DNA of 64,000 nt from Blattabacterium cuenoti STAT (GTDB lineage: Bacteria > Bacteroidota > Bacteroidia > Flavobacteriales > Blattabacteriaceae), in the NCBI RefSeq assembly GCF_003573915.1, contig NZ_AP014608.1:484001-548000 (forward strand), read 5' to 3'. How positions within the stretch are numbered: the stretch's first letter is position 1; each line of letters begins with the position of its first letter. Shown here in pieces: positions 27,214-35,482 of this stretch. Under the pieces are notes generated by a model. It did not search any database. It saw nothing but the letters and a program-made list of their open reading frames with translations, and was not told the origin of the DNA. The translations under genes and the position numbers were made by a program.

Positions 27214-27999
27214 ATGACTAACATATTTTATAAAATAAAAGGAAAAGGAATTCCTATAGTATTATTACATGGATTTATGGAAAGTTTAGAAATATGGAAT
27301 TTTTTATATAATAGTAAAATTCCTAATAAATATAAAATTCTTTCAATTGACTTTCCGGGTCATGGAAAAAGTATTTTCACATTAGAAAAAAAAAATATAG
27401 TTTTTACAATGGAAAAAACAGCAGAAATTGTAAAAAAAATTGTAAAAAAAGAAAATATAAAAAAAGCTATTTTTATAGGACATTCTATGGGTGGATATGT
27501 GGCTTTAGCTATGGCAGAAAAATATCCAGAAATGTTTTTGGGGTTATGTTTACTTCATTCTACGACAAAATCAGATACATTAGAAAAAAAAAAAAATAGA
27601 ATTCAATCGATTCAATTAGCAATCCATCATTATCCATTATTTATATCCAAAAGTGTAAAAAAATTATTCCATTATGAAAAATTATCTTCTTTACAAAAAG
27701 AAATTAGTTTTATAAAAAACATAGCTTCAAATACTAATATTCAAAGTATTATTTCTTTTTTAAAAGGAATGGCAATTCGAAAAGATAGGACATTCTTACT
27801 AAGAACAACTAAATTTCCAAAACTATATATATCTGGGTTATACGATAGAGTTCTTGATATAAAAAAAAATTATGAAGAAACTAAAAATGGAAATAAAATT
27901 TATTTTGTTGCTATACCTACAGGTCATATGGGACACATAGAAAAACCTAAAGAAATTATAAAAATATTAGAAAATTTTATAGATTTTTCACATTTTTGA
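27214..27999 (+). CDS. Alpha/beta hydrolase
   Basis: A 261-aa alpha/beta-fold hydrolase. The oxyanion segment LLHGFMESLEIW, the nucleophile elbow GHSMGG (S91), the acid D211 in SGLYDRVLDIK and His238 or His241 in PTGHMGHIEKP give a complete catalytic triad. The fold resembles MenH and carboxylesterases. MenH would fit with the menaquinone methyltransferase at 52414, but nothing specific to MenH can be seen, so the substrate stays open. It is followed 12 nt later by the 5-formyl-THF cyclo-ligase gene. Confidence 0.85.
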   Translation: MTNIFYKIKGKGIPIVLLHGFMESLEIWNFLYNSKIPNKYKILSIDFPGHGKSIFTLEKKNIVFTMEKTAEIVKKIVKKENIKKAIFIGHSMGGYVALAMAEKYPEMFLGLCLLHSTTKSDTLEKKKNRIQSIQLAIHHYPLFISKSVKKLFHYEKLSSLQKEISFIKNIASNTNIQSIISFLKGMAIRKDRTFLLRTTKFPKLYISGLYDRVLDIKKNYEETKNGNKIYFVAIPTGHMGHIEKPKEIIKILENFIDFSHF

Positions 28000-28011
28000 A
28001 ATATGATATGA

Positions 28012-28605
28012 ATGAATAAAAAAAAATTACGTGAAAAATATTTTCATATGAGAAAGTCTATTTCTGTAAAGGAAATTAGAAAAATGAGTTTTGAAATTTT
28101 TTTTCAATTAAGAAAAATATCTTTTATTTGGAAAAAAACTTATTATCATATTTTTTTACCTATACAAAAACATAAAGAAATAGATACATTTATAATAATT
28201 AATTTTTTATTAAAAATAGGAAAATACGTTACGATTCCGTGTTCTAATTTTCATAAATTATCTATAGATAATTGTTTATTTCATAAAAATACTATATTAA
28301 CAAAAAAAAAATATGGAATTTTAGAACCAATTCTTATGCATAAATTTATTGTTTCAATTTCTCTTATTGAAGTTATTTTTATTCCGTTATTAATATTTGA
28401 TTTTAGAGGATATAGAATTGGTTATGGAAAAGGTTTTTATGATAGATTTATTCCTTTATGTAAAAAAAATATTATTAAAATAGGGATAAGTTTTTTTTAT
28501 CCTATAAAAAAAATACAAGATGTACATGAGAATGATTTATTAATAGATATAGGAATAACTCCTAACCATATTTTTTTTTTAAATTCAATAAAAGAAAACT
28601 TTTAG
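28012..28605 (+). CDS. 5-formyltetrahydrofolate cyclo-ligase
   Basis: ATP-dependent conversion of 5-formyl-THF to 5,10-methenyl-THF, a salvage step in folate metabolism. The 197-aa product has the N-terminal basic KKKLREKYFHMRKSIS segment and the family signature FIPLLIFDFRGYRIGYGKGF near 122-141, then YDRF. C-terminal residues are low-complexity Ile/Phe/Lys. The last 21 nt overlap the end of rseP on the opposite strand. Confidence 0.9.
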   Translation: MNKKKLREKYFHMRKSISVKEIRKMSFEIFFQLRKISFIWKKTYYHIFLPIQKHKEIDTFIIINFLLKIGKYVTIPCSNFHKLSIDNCLFHKNTILTKKKYGILEPILMHKFIVSISLIEVIFIPLLIFDFRGYRIGYGKGFYDRFIPLCKKNIIKIGISFFYPIKKIQDVHENDLLIDIGITPNHIFFLNSIKENF

Positions 28606-29919
28606 TATATCCCAAATAATAATGAATATCATAATTAAACTAATTGTTAAAAAACCGTAAATAGTCCAACGTTCAATAATTTTGTCATTTATTTTTTTCT
28701 TTGTTATCATTTCTATCATAATAAACAATAAATATCCACCATCTAATGATGGAATAGGAAATAAATTTAAAAATGCTAACCAAATGGATAAAGTACCAGT
28801 TAAAGTCCAAAAAATATCCCAATTCCATTTAGATGGAAACTCTTTAGCTATAGAAAAAAAACTACCTATTTGTTTATAAGCTTTAGTTTCTATATGAAAA
28901 ATATTTTTCAAAAATAAGACTTGATTTTTCAAAACATTCCAAGATTTTTCTATTCCATGAGGAATACTCTCAAAAAAAGAATAATTATTTTTTTCAAATA
29001 AAAAAATTTGATCTAAATCTATAAATTTTTTCAAATAAACCCCCAAAATTCCTTTTGGATTTAAAAAAAATTTTTTTTGAATTAATTTTCCATTTCTGTT
29101 AATAGATATCAATATATTTTCATTTTTATATTTTGATAACAAATCTTTTAATTGATCAGAAAAAAGAATGAATTCAGAATTAATAGCTAATATTTCATCA
29201 TTATTTCTTAATCCATATTTTTCTGCTTCAGAATTTTTAATTACATAATTAATTATAGGAGGAACACGAGGTTGAATGAAAAAATTCAATTCTTTTCTAT
29301 CAAAAAGAATTTTCTTTTTTTTATTATTTAATGGTAATTTTATAATGTTACCCATACGATCTATAGTGATAGAATTTCCCAAAAGAATGGATTTTGGAAT
29401 ATCATTAAAATAGGGAACATACTTTTCGTTTACAAATAAAATTTTATCTCCATTTTTCAATCCTATTTTTTCTCCTAAAGAGTCAACTTCTATTCCATAT
29501 TTTACATTTTTTGTAGGAAGATAAGTTTCTCCATATTTAAACAATAAAAAAGTAAAAATTAAAACGGACAATAATATGTTGAAAAGAATTCCTCCAGAAA
29601 TGATTAATAATCTTTTTATTGCTGACTTAGAACGAAATTCCCAATCTTTAATTGGATATTCTGATTGATTTTCTTTATTATTATCCATTATCATTCCAGA
29701 TATTTTAACATATCCTCCTAGAGGTAACCAACCTACTCCATAGGTAGTATTTCCTATCTTTTTTTTAAAAATAGAAAACCAAGGATCAAAAAATAAAAAA
29801 AACCTCTCAACTCTAACTTTAAATAATTGAGCTATAATAAAATGACCTAATTCATGAACAACTACTAATATAGAAACACTAAGTAACAATTGTATTGATC
29901 TAGTTAAAATTGATGACAT
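28585..29919 (-). CDS. rseP: RIP metalloprotease RseP (site-2 protease family)
   Basis: Intramembrane zinc protease that cleaves anti-sigma factors or signal-peptide remnants. The 444-aa product has HELGH at 22-26 in the first transmembrane helix, GWLPLGGYVKISGM, two PDZ-like stretches (about 140-200 and 220-290) and the third zinc-ligand motif FLNLFPIPSLDGGYLLF near 386-402, then a final transmembrane helix. All catalytic residues are present. No anti-sigma/ECF pair is visible in this window, so its substrate here is unknown. Confidence 0.95.
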   Translation of the reverse strand: MSSILTRSIQLLLSVSILVVVHELGHFIIAQLFKVRVERFFLFFDPWFSIFKKKIGNTTYGVGWLPLGGYVKISGMIMDNNKENQSEYPIKDWEFRSKSAIKRLLIISGGILFNILLSVLIFTFLLFKYGETYLPTKNVKYGIEVDSLGEKIGLKNGDKILFVNEKYVPYFNDIPKSILLGNSITIDRMGNIIKLPLNNKKKKILFDRKELNFFIQPRVPPIINYVIKNSEAEKYGLRNNDEILAINSEFILFSDQLKDLLSKYKNENILISINRNGKLIQKKFFLNPKGILGVYLKKFIDLDQIFLFEKNNYSFFESIPHGIEKSWNVLKNQVLFLKNIFHIETKAYKQIGSFFSIAKEFPSKWNWDIFWTLTGTLSIWLAFLNLFPIPSLDGGYLLFIMIEMITKKKINDKIIERWTIYGFLTISLIMIFIIIWDILKVFFY

Positions 29920-29980
29920 TTTTCAGATTTAAAAAATAAAAAAGATAAATTTAAACCTTTATTCCAAAATAAAATACATT

Positions 29981-30238
29981 TTGAATTTATCTAATCTTAA
30001 AAAAGGAGAAAAAGGGATTATTAAAGGATATAAAAATGATGATTTTCCCATAAAATTATTAGAATTAGGAATTTTACCTGGTATAAAATTCGAAATACTT
30101 TTTGTTTCTATTTTTTACGATCCATTGTGTATAAGTTATGATCAATCTTGTTTAGTAGCTTTACGAAAAAAAGAAGCTGAAAACATTATCATAGAACCTA
30201 TTTTTTCAGATAAAGAAAAAAAAAATGAAAAAAATTAA
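29981..30238 (+). CDS. feoA: Ferrous iron transport protein FeoA
   Basis: An 85-aa SH3-like cytoplasmic partner of the FeoB iron transporter. The pattern MNLSNLKKGEKGIIKGY, KLLELGILPGIKFEIL and SCLVALRKKEAENIIIEP is that of FeoA. The start is a TTG at 29981; no in-frame ATG gives a full-length domain. Its 3' end overlaps feoB by 14 nt, which indicates coupled translation. Confidence 0.92.
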   Translation: MNLSNLKKGEKGIIKGYKNDDFPIKLLELGILPGIKFEILFVSIFYDPLCISYDQSCLVALRKKEAENIIIEPIFSDKEKKNEKN

Positions 30239-32270
30239 ATTAGCAATTGTTGGAAATCCAAATGTAGGAAAAACTTCTTTATTCAATCAATTAACTGGAC
30301 TTAATCAAAAAGTCGGAAATTATATGGGGGTTACAATAGATAAAAAAATAGGATACTTTTATTATGAAAATACGTATTATCAAATTATAGATCTTCCTGG
30401 AACTTATAGTATATATCCTTCATCTGAAAATGAAGAAGTAGTTTTTAAATTACTACTAAACAAATTAAACGATTTAGATTATCCAGATAAAATTATATCG
30501 GTAGCGGATTCTTCTAATCTCAAAAAAAGTATTCTTTTACTCAGACAAGTTCAAGATTTAGGATTTTCTGTCCTTTTTGTATTAAATATGCTGGATGAAG
30601 CAGAAAAAAAGAGAATATTCATTGATATAGAAAAATTAAAAAAACATCTTTTTACAGAAATTGTATTAATTAATGCAAGAAAAGGAATAGGAATTAACAA
30701 AGTAAAAACAAAAATAAAAAATTTAAATCAAAAAATAAAAAATACCTATTTTTTCAATCCAGGAATACATTATTCTCTTGCTATTAATGATGTGAAAAAT
30801 CATTATAAAATAAGTACTTATCAAGCTTGGTCTTATTTAGCTTATAACAAAAAATTTTTGAAAAAAGACTGTTTATTAAATAAAATAAAAAAAAAATATA
30901 ACATTATTTCAAAAAGATTACAAATCAAGGAAATATTAGATAGATATGAAGAAATAGGAAAAATATTTTCTATAACGGTTTCAAAATTAATTTCGAATAA
31001 AGAAAAAAACTATTTAGAATTTTCAAAAAAAGTAGATAATTATTTAATTTTACATCCTTTTTGGGGTTATTTTTTTTTTTTATTTGTTTTATTTTTCATT
31101 TTTCAATGTATTTTTTTATTTTCAGATTTTCCTAAAAAATTTATAGAATTTTTTTTTTCTTTTATCCAAAATAAATTTAACAACGTTTATCCTGGTCCTT
31201 TAAATAATTTTTTTTTACAAGGAATATTACCTGCAATTAGTACTATTATATCTTTTATTCCGCAAATTTCTATTTTGATATTTTTCCTTCTTCTTATGGA
31301 AGAAAGTGGATATATAAATAGAGTCATATTTTTAATGGATAGAATTATGCGACCTTTTGGTTTAAATGGAAAAAGTGTTGTTCCTCTTATTTCTAGCATA
31401 GCTTGCGCTATTCCCGCAATTATATCAGCTAGACATATAGAAAACCCAAGAGATCGATTAATTACTATTTTAGCGACTCCTTTTATAACCTGTTCTGCTA
31501 GATTACCTGTTTATACTTTAATTATATCTATAATTATTCCGGATAAAAAATTGTGTTTTATTCAATTAAGAGGAGTTGTTCTTTTCTCTATGTATATATT
31601 AGGAATAATACTTGCTTTAAGTGTATCAATCATTTTACATCACCTATTAAAAAAAAATTATCAAAGTCATCTTATAATGGAAATTCCTACTTATAAAATT
31701 CCTATGTTAAAAAATATATTGATTAGTCTTTGGATCAATCTTAAATCTTTTATTATCAATGCAGGAAAAACTATTTTATTGATTAATATATTAATTTGGG
31801 TTTTTGCTTCTTTTGGACCTTCCAAAAATTCATCAAATAAATATCCAATTTTTATACAAAAAAAAGAATTATCTTATTCTTATTTAGGTTTGTTGGGAAA
31901 AAAAATAGAACCGGTAATTCATCCATTAGGATATAATTGGAAAATTGGAATTGGTTTACTAACTTCTCTTGTAGCAAGAGAAGTCTTTATTAGTACTATG
32001 GATTCTATTTATAACATAGAAAAAAAAGAAAATTTATTAAAGAAAAAAATGAAAAAAAAGATATATTCTAATACTAGAAAACCTATTTATAGTTTAGCAA
32101 CAGGATTTTCTTTATTATTTTTTTATGCATTTTCTATGCAGTGTATGAGTACTTTATCTATAATAAAAAAAGAAACTAAATCTTGGAAATGGCCAATATT
32201 ACAATTTATTTTTATGACTTTATTCGCTTATATAGTTTCATTATTAACATATCAAATATTAAAAAAATAA
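30225..32270 (+). CDS. feoB: Ferrous iron transporter FeoB
   Basis: GTP-dependent Fe(II) permease of the inner membrane. The 681-aa product has the G1 loop GNPNVGKT at 10-17, G3 DLPGTYS, G4 NMLDEA and a G5-like segment INARKGIGI; then, from about residue 280, two Gate domains with hydrophobic helices, including ISFIPQISILIFFLLLMEES and the conserved cysteine segments SIACAIPAIISAR and TPFITCSARLPVY. In the G2 switch region GNYMGVT replaces the common GN(Y/W)PGVT. Next comes a 41-aa Cys-rich peptide, 1 nt downstream. Confidence 0.96.
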   Translation: MKKIKLAIVGNPNVGKTSLFNQLTGLNQKVGNYMGVTIDKKIGYFYYENTYYQIIDLPGTYSIYPSSENEEVVFKLLLNKLNDLDYPDKIISVADSSNLKKSILLLRQVQDLGFSVLFVLNMLDEAEKKRIFIDIEKLKKHLFTEIVLINARKGIGINKVKTKIKNLNQKIKNTYFFNPGIHYSLAINDVKNHYKISTYQAWSYLAYNKKFLKKDCLLNKIKKKYNIISKRLQIKEILDRYEEIGKIFSITVSKLISNKEKNYLEFSKKVDNYLILHPFWGYFFFLFVLFFIFQCIFLFSDFPKKFIEFFFSFIQNKFNNVYPGPLNNFFLQGILPAISTIISFIPQISILIFFLLLMEESGYINRVIFLMDRIMRPFGLNGKSVVPLISSIACAIPAIISARHIENPRDRLITILATPFITCSARLPVYTLIISIIIPDKKLCFIQLRGVVLFSMYILGIILALSVSIILHHLLKKNYQSHLIMEIPTYKIPMLKNILISLWINLKSFIINAGKTILLINILIWVFASFGPSKNSSNKYPIFIQKKELSYSYLGLLGKKIEPVIHPLGYNWKIGIGLLTSLVAREVFISTMDSIYNIEKKENLLKKKMKKKIYSNTRKPIYSLATGFSLLFFYAFSMQCMSTLSIIKKETKSWKWPILQFIFMTLFAYIVSLLTYQILKK

Positions 32271-32271
32271 A

Positions 32272-32397
32272 ATGTATCAATACATTATAATAGGTTTATT
32301 TTTTTTGTATTCAATTTTTTGTTTTTTTATGAAACTGTTACATTTTTTTTTAAATAAAAAAAATTTTTGTAAAAAAAAATGTAATTGTAAACTATAA
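32272..32397 (+). CDS. FeoB-associated Cys-rich small membrane protein
   Basis: A 41-aa open frame starting 1 nt after the feoB stop codon: a hydrophobic helix (YIIIGLFFLYSIFCFFMKLL) followed by a Lys/Cys tail NFCKKKCNCKL. Bacteroidetes feoAB operons commonly end with a short 'FeoB-associated Cys-rich membrane protein' having one transmembrane helix and a C-terminal Cys-x3-Cys-x(1-2)-Cys tail, and this peptide has that plan and position. It may act like FeoC or donate or sense iron. The stop codon overlaps the ddl stop by 6 nt. Assignment rests on context and cysteine pattern. Confidence 0.75.
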   Translation: MYQYIIIGLFFLYSIFCFFMKLLHFFLNKKNFCKKKCNCKL

Positions 32398-33387
32398 AAT
32401 TTTTATTTTTTCATTCATTTTTTCAATAGAAGTATATATAGAATTTTTAAAGACATCGGATAAAGATATTCCAGCTATTTCCAATTGTTTTGGAAAAATA
32501 CTTTCTTTTGAAAGACCTGGTATTGTATTTATCTCTAAAAAAAAAGGTTCTTCATTTACAATAATATATTCCGCTCTTGTGATTCCTGATAAATTTAGAA
32601 AATTATATACTTTTTTTGCTGTTTTCCTTATTTTATTTTCAATATGCGGAGATAATTTTGCCGGAGTAAGTTCTTGAGATTTACCAGAATATTTTGATTC
32701 AAAATCAAAAAAATCATTTTGACTAATTATTTCTGTTATCGGTAAAACAATAATTTCATTTTTGAATGAAAAAACTCCGACTGATACTTCCTTTCCTTTA
32801 AGAAAGGATTCAACAAGAATTTCTTCATCTTCTAGAAAAGCTTTTTGTACTGCATTTAACAATTTTTGTTCTTCATAAACTTTACTTATTCCCAAACTAG
32901 ATCCAGATCTATTAGGTTTTACAAAACAAGGAAGTCCTGTTTTTTTTAATATTTTTTTTGTACAAAAAATTTGATTTTTATTTAAAAAAAAAGACTTCGC
33001 TGTATTAATTCCAAGATGATTTAATAGACTTAAACAATATTTTTTATTGAAAGTAATATTTGCATGGTGAAAATTACATCCTGTACAAGGAATTCTTAAT
33101 AATTCAAAATAAGCTTGTAATAAACCGTCTTCTCCTGGAGTTCCATGTATGGCATTAAAAATACAATCAAATTTCAGTTGTTTGTTTCCAGAAACAGTAA
33201 AATCTTGTTTGTTTATGAAATATTCTTTATTTTTATCGTCTTTCATAATCCATTTATCTTTGAAAAGATAAACTCGATAAGGATCGAACTCTTTTCTACA
33301 TAAATTTTCATAAACTACTTTTCCGCTTTTTAGTGAAATCACATATTCTTTTGAATACCCACCCATAATAATAGCGATTTTTTTCAT
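32392..33387 (-). CDS. ddl: D-alanine--D-alanine ligase
   Basis: ATP-grasp enzyme that joins two D-alanines for peptidoglycan. The 331-aa product has IAIIMGGYSKEYVISLKSGK at the start, FNAIHGTPGEDGLLQAYFEL, LPCFVKPNRSGSSLGISKVY, EILVESFLKGKEVSVGV and the magnesium-binding EPFFLEINTIPGLSKES near the C-terminus. All the expected blocks are present. It is a single minus-strand gene, divergent from the PASTA gene; flavobacteria often keep ddl, PASTA protein and rluD together. Confidence 0.96.
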   Translation of the reverse strand: MKKIAIIMGGYSKEYVISLKSGKVVYENLCRKEFDPYRVYLFKDKWIMKDDKNKEYFINKQDFTVSGNKQLKFDCIFNAIHGTPGEDGLLQAYFELLRIPCTGCNFHHANITFNKKYCLSLLNHLGINTAKSFFLNKNQIFCTKKILKKTGLPCFVKPNRSGSSLGISKVYEEQKLLNAVQKAFLEDEEILVESFLKGKEVSVGVFSFKNEIIVLPITEIISQNDFFDFESKYSGKSQELTPAKLSPHIENKIRKTAKKVYNFLNLSGITRAEYIIVNEEPFFLEINTIPGLSKESIFPKQLEIAGISLSDVFKNSIYTSIEKMNEKIKIL

Positions 33388-33443
33388 TATTTATTTTTAA
33401 TTTTATTGGTTTTTTTATAAGAATATTTTTAATTTATTTTTTC

Positions 33444-34475
33444 ATGAATTATTCAAAGTATTTTTTAATATTCATCATAAATTTTTTAATTTCTATATTT
33501 ATCTTAGTTAAAATAACTCAATTAGCATTAAAATGGATAGATGTTTATACAAAACATGGTTCTTATGTTGTTGTTCCTAATTTGATAGGTATTACTTTAC
33601 CTAAATCTATATCTATTTTGAAAAAATTAGGTTTAAAATATAATGTAAATACATCACGTTATGATCCAAATTTTAAAATTAATCAAATTATTTCTTTTTC
33701 TCCAGAATATGGTAATCATGTCAAAGAAGGGAGATATATATATATTCAAGTTAATTCTAAATCATCTCAATCTGTTTTACCTAATATTATAAATAAAGAT
33801 AAACGAATAGCAATAAAACTACTTCATGTTAATCATATATATGTTAAAGAAATTAGATATATTAACAATTCTAGAAAAGATGTCGTTTTAAAAGTTTTAT
33901 ATCAAAATAAATCTATCAAATTTGGATATAGATTCCCTTTTAATCAAGATGGAATTATTTTAATCATTGGAAAAGGATATGAAAAAAATAATTTTTTCAT
34001 TCCTAATGTTATTGGAATGTCATTATCTTCAGCTATCTATACTTTAAAAAATCAATTGTTTCATGTGATTAATTTTTATTATGACCATGATACAATAAAT
34101 CCTGATAAAAATGCAAAAGTATATCGTCAAAAACCTGACCCTGGAGTTTTTTATGATAAAAATAAACCTATTGAACTTTGGATCACCTCTAAAAAAGAGG
34201 TATTAGATCATTTTATTGAAATCAAAGAGAAAGAAGAAAAAATCAAAGAGAAAGAAGAAAAAATCAAAGAGAAAGAAGAAAAAATCAAAGAGAAAGAAGA
34301 AAAAATCAAAGAGAAAGAAGAAAAAATCAAAGAGAAAAAAGAAAAAATCAAAGAGAAAGAAGAAAAAATCAAAGAGAAAAAAGAAAAAATCAAAGAGAAA
34401 AAAGAAAAAATCAAAGAGAAAAAAGAAAAAATCAAAGAGAAAAAAGAAAAGAGCGAATTAAATTCAATAAAATGA
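33444..34475 (+). CDS. PASTA-domain membrane protein with a heptad minisatellite tail
   Basis: A 343-aa protein with one N-terminal transmembrane helix (about 7-28), then three PASTA-like domains (about 43-110, 112-180, 188-250; for example VVPNLIGITLPKSISILKKL and IPNVIGMSLSSAIYTLKNQL), then a C-terminal tail of eleven 7-residue units IKEKEEK/IKEKKEK (about 260-336) and SELNSIK. PASTA domains bind peptidoglycan or muropeptides, and the place between ddl and rluD is typical. No kinase or transpeptidase domain is present. The charged tail, predicted as a long single helix or coiled coil, is not part of the usual family and comes from a 21-bp tandem repeat. Confidence 0.85.
   Translation: MNYSKYFLIFIINFLISIFILVKITQLALKWIDVYTKHGSYVVVPNLIGITLPKSISILKKLGLKYNVNTSRYDPNFKINQIISFSPEYGNHVKEGRYIYIQVNSKSSQSVLPNIINKDKRIAIKLLHVNHIYVKEIRYINNSRKDVVLKVLYQNKSIKFGYRFPFNQDGIILIIGKGYEKNNFFIPNVIGMSLSSAIYTLKNQLFHVINFYYDHDTINPDKNAKVYRQKPDPGVFYDKNKPIELWITSKKEVLDHFIEIKEKEEKIKEKEEKIKEKEEKIKEKEEKIKEKEEKIKEKKEKIKEKEEKIKEKKEKIKEKKEKIKEKKEKIKEKKEKSELNSIK
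34221..34451 (+). repeat. In-frame tandem repeat, 11 units of 21 bp, in the PASTA gene
   Basis: Eleven consecutive 21-bp copies of ATCAAAGAGAAAGAAGAAAA plus A, each coding IKEKEEK or IKEKKEK. Units 1-5 and 7 have GAA at the fifth codon and units 6 and 8-11 have AAA; the last unit ends AAG instead of AAA. The units are otherwise identical, so the array is young or kept uniform by unequal exchange or slippage. Because 21 is a multiple of three, copy changes keep the frame. All alternative frames are open across the array. Confidence 0.98.
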
Positions 34476-35482
34476 AAATAATTCAAATTTTTGTAAAAAA
34501 AAATCAAAGAGAAATTCGCATTGATAAATTTTTAAAAAAAAATATAGAAAATATTAGTAGAAATCAAATTCAAAAATTGATTTCTTCAAAAAAAGTTATT
34601 GTAAATCAAATTTTTGTAAAAAAAAATTACAAAATACAACCTTTAGATTTTATAAAAGTTCAATTTTATGATATTTATCCTACATTAGATTATTTAGAAT
34701 ACGAAAATATTGTTGCAGAAAAAATAAATCTTCATATTATACATGAAGATGAAGATCTTATTGTAATTAATAAACCTGCAGGAATGGTTGTTCATCCTGG
34801 ATTTGGACATGATAAAGGAACATTAATTCATGGTATAAAATATCATTTTCAAAATTCAAATTTAAATGATTTTAATCTATATAGAAGTGGATTAGTTCAT
34901 AGATTAGATAAAGATACATCAGGATTATTAGTTATAGCTAAAAATGAATTTTCTAAAGAATATCTATTTCAACAATTTCACTCCAAAACAATTCAAAGAG
35001 AATATAGGGCTTTAATATGGGGAAATTTATCAGAAGAAAAAGGAATTATAACAGGTTTTATTGGAAGAGATCCAAAAAATAGAAAAAGAATGACCGTTTT
35101 TAGAACAAATGAATTTTGTAAAGGAAAGTATTCTTATTCTATAACACATTATCAAGTATTAGAGCGATTTAAATATTTGACATATGTTTCTTGTAGGATA
35201 AAAACAGGAAAAACACATCAAATAAGGGCTCATTTCAAATATTTGGGACATCCGTTATTTCACGATTCTATTTATGGAGGACATAAAATTCTTATGAAAA
35301 AAAAATGTTCAAGTCAAATTATAGAATTTTTTAGAACTTGTTTAAAAATTTTACCAAGACAAGCCTTACATGCAATATCTCTTTCTTTTATTCATCCAAA
35401 ACATAAAAAATGCTATTTTTATTGTCCAATTCCTGAAGATTTTAAAATTGTTCTAAACAAGTGTAGAAAAATATTATTATAA
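34472..35482 (+). CDS. rluD: RluA/RluD-family 23S rRNA pseudouridine synthase
   Basis: Converts uridines of helix 69 of 23S rRNA to pseudouridine. The 336-aa product has an N-terminal S4-like RNA-binding domain (about 13-75), the start of the catalytic domain IIHEDEDLIVINKPAGMVVH, the catalytic motif HRLDKDTSG (D146) and the C-terminal KTGKTHQIRAHFKYLGHPLF. It overlaps the PASTA gene by 4 nt (ATGA). RluD is favoured over RluA/RluC by length and S4 domain, but specificity is an inference. Confidence 0.92.
   Translation: MKIIQIFVKKNQREIRIDKFLKKNIENISRNQIQKLISSKKVIVNQIFVKKNYKIQPLDFIKVQFYDIYPTLDYLEYENIVAEKINLHIIHEDEDLIVINKPAGMVVHPGFGHDKGTLIHGIKYHFQNSNLNDFNLYRSGLVHRLDKDTSGLLVIAKNEFSKEYLFQQFHSKTIQREYRALIWGNLSEEKGIITGFIGRDPKNRKRMTVFRTNEFCKGKYSYSITHYQVLERFKYLTYVSCRIKTGKTHQIRAHFKYLGHPLFHDSIYGGHKILMKKKCSSQIIEFFRTCLKILPRQALHAISLSFIHPKHKKCYFYCPIPEDFKIVLNKCRKILL

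Noticed and set aside
34221..34451. CRISPR-like array
   Set aside because: Units are contiguous with no spacers, 21 bp, in frame with a coding gene, and no cas gene is near.
34208..34507. Long open frames on both strands over the minisatellite (Lys/Arg-rich and Phe/Ser-rich peptides)
   Set aside because: They arise because a 21-bp A-rich repeat without stops is open in every frame; only the PASTA frame continues into a recognisable domain.
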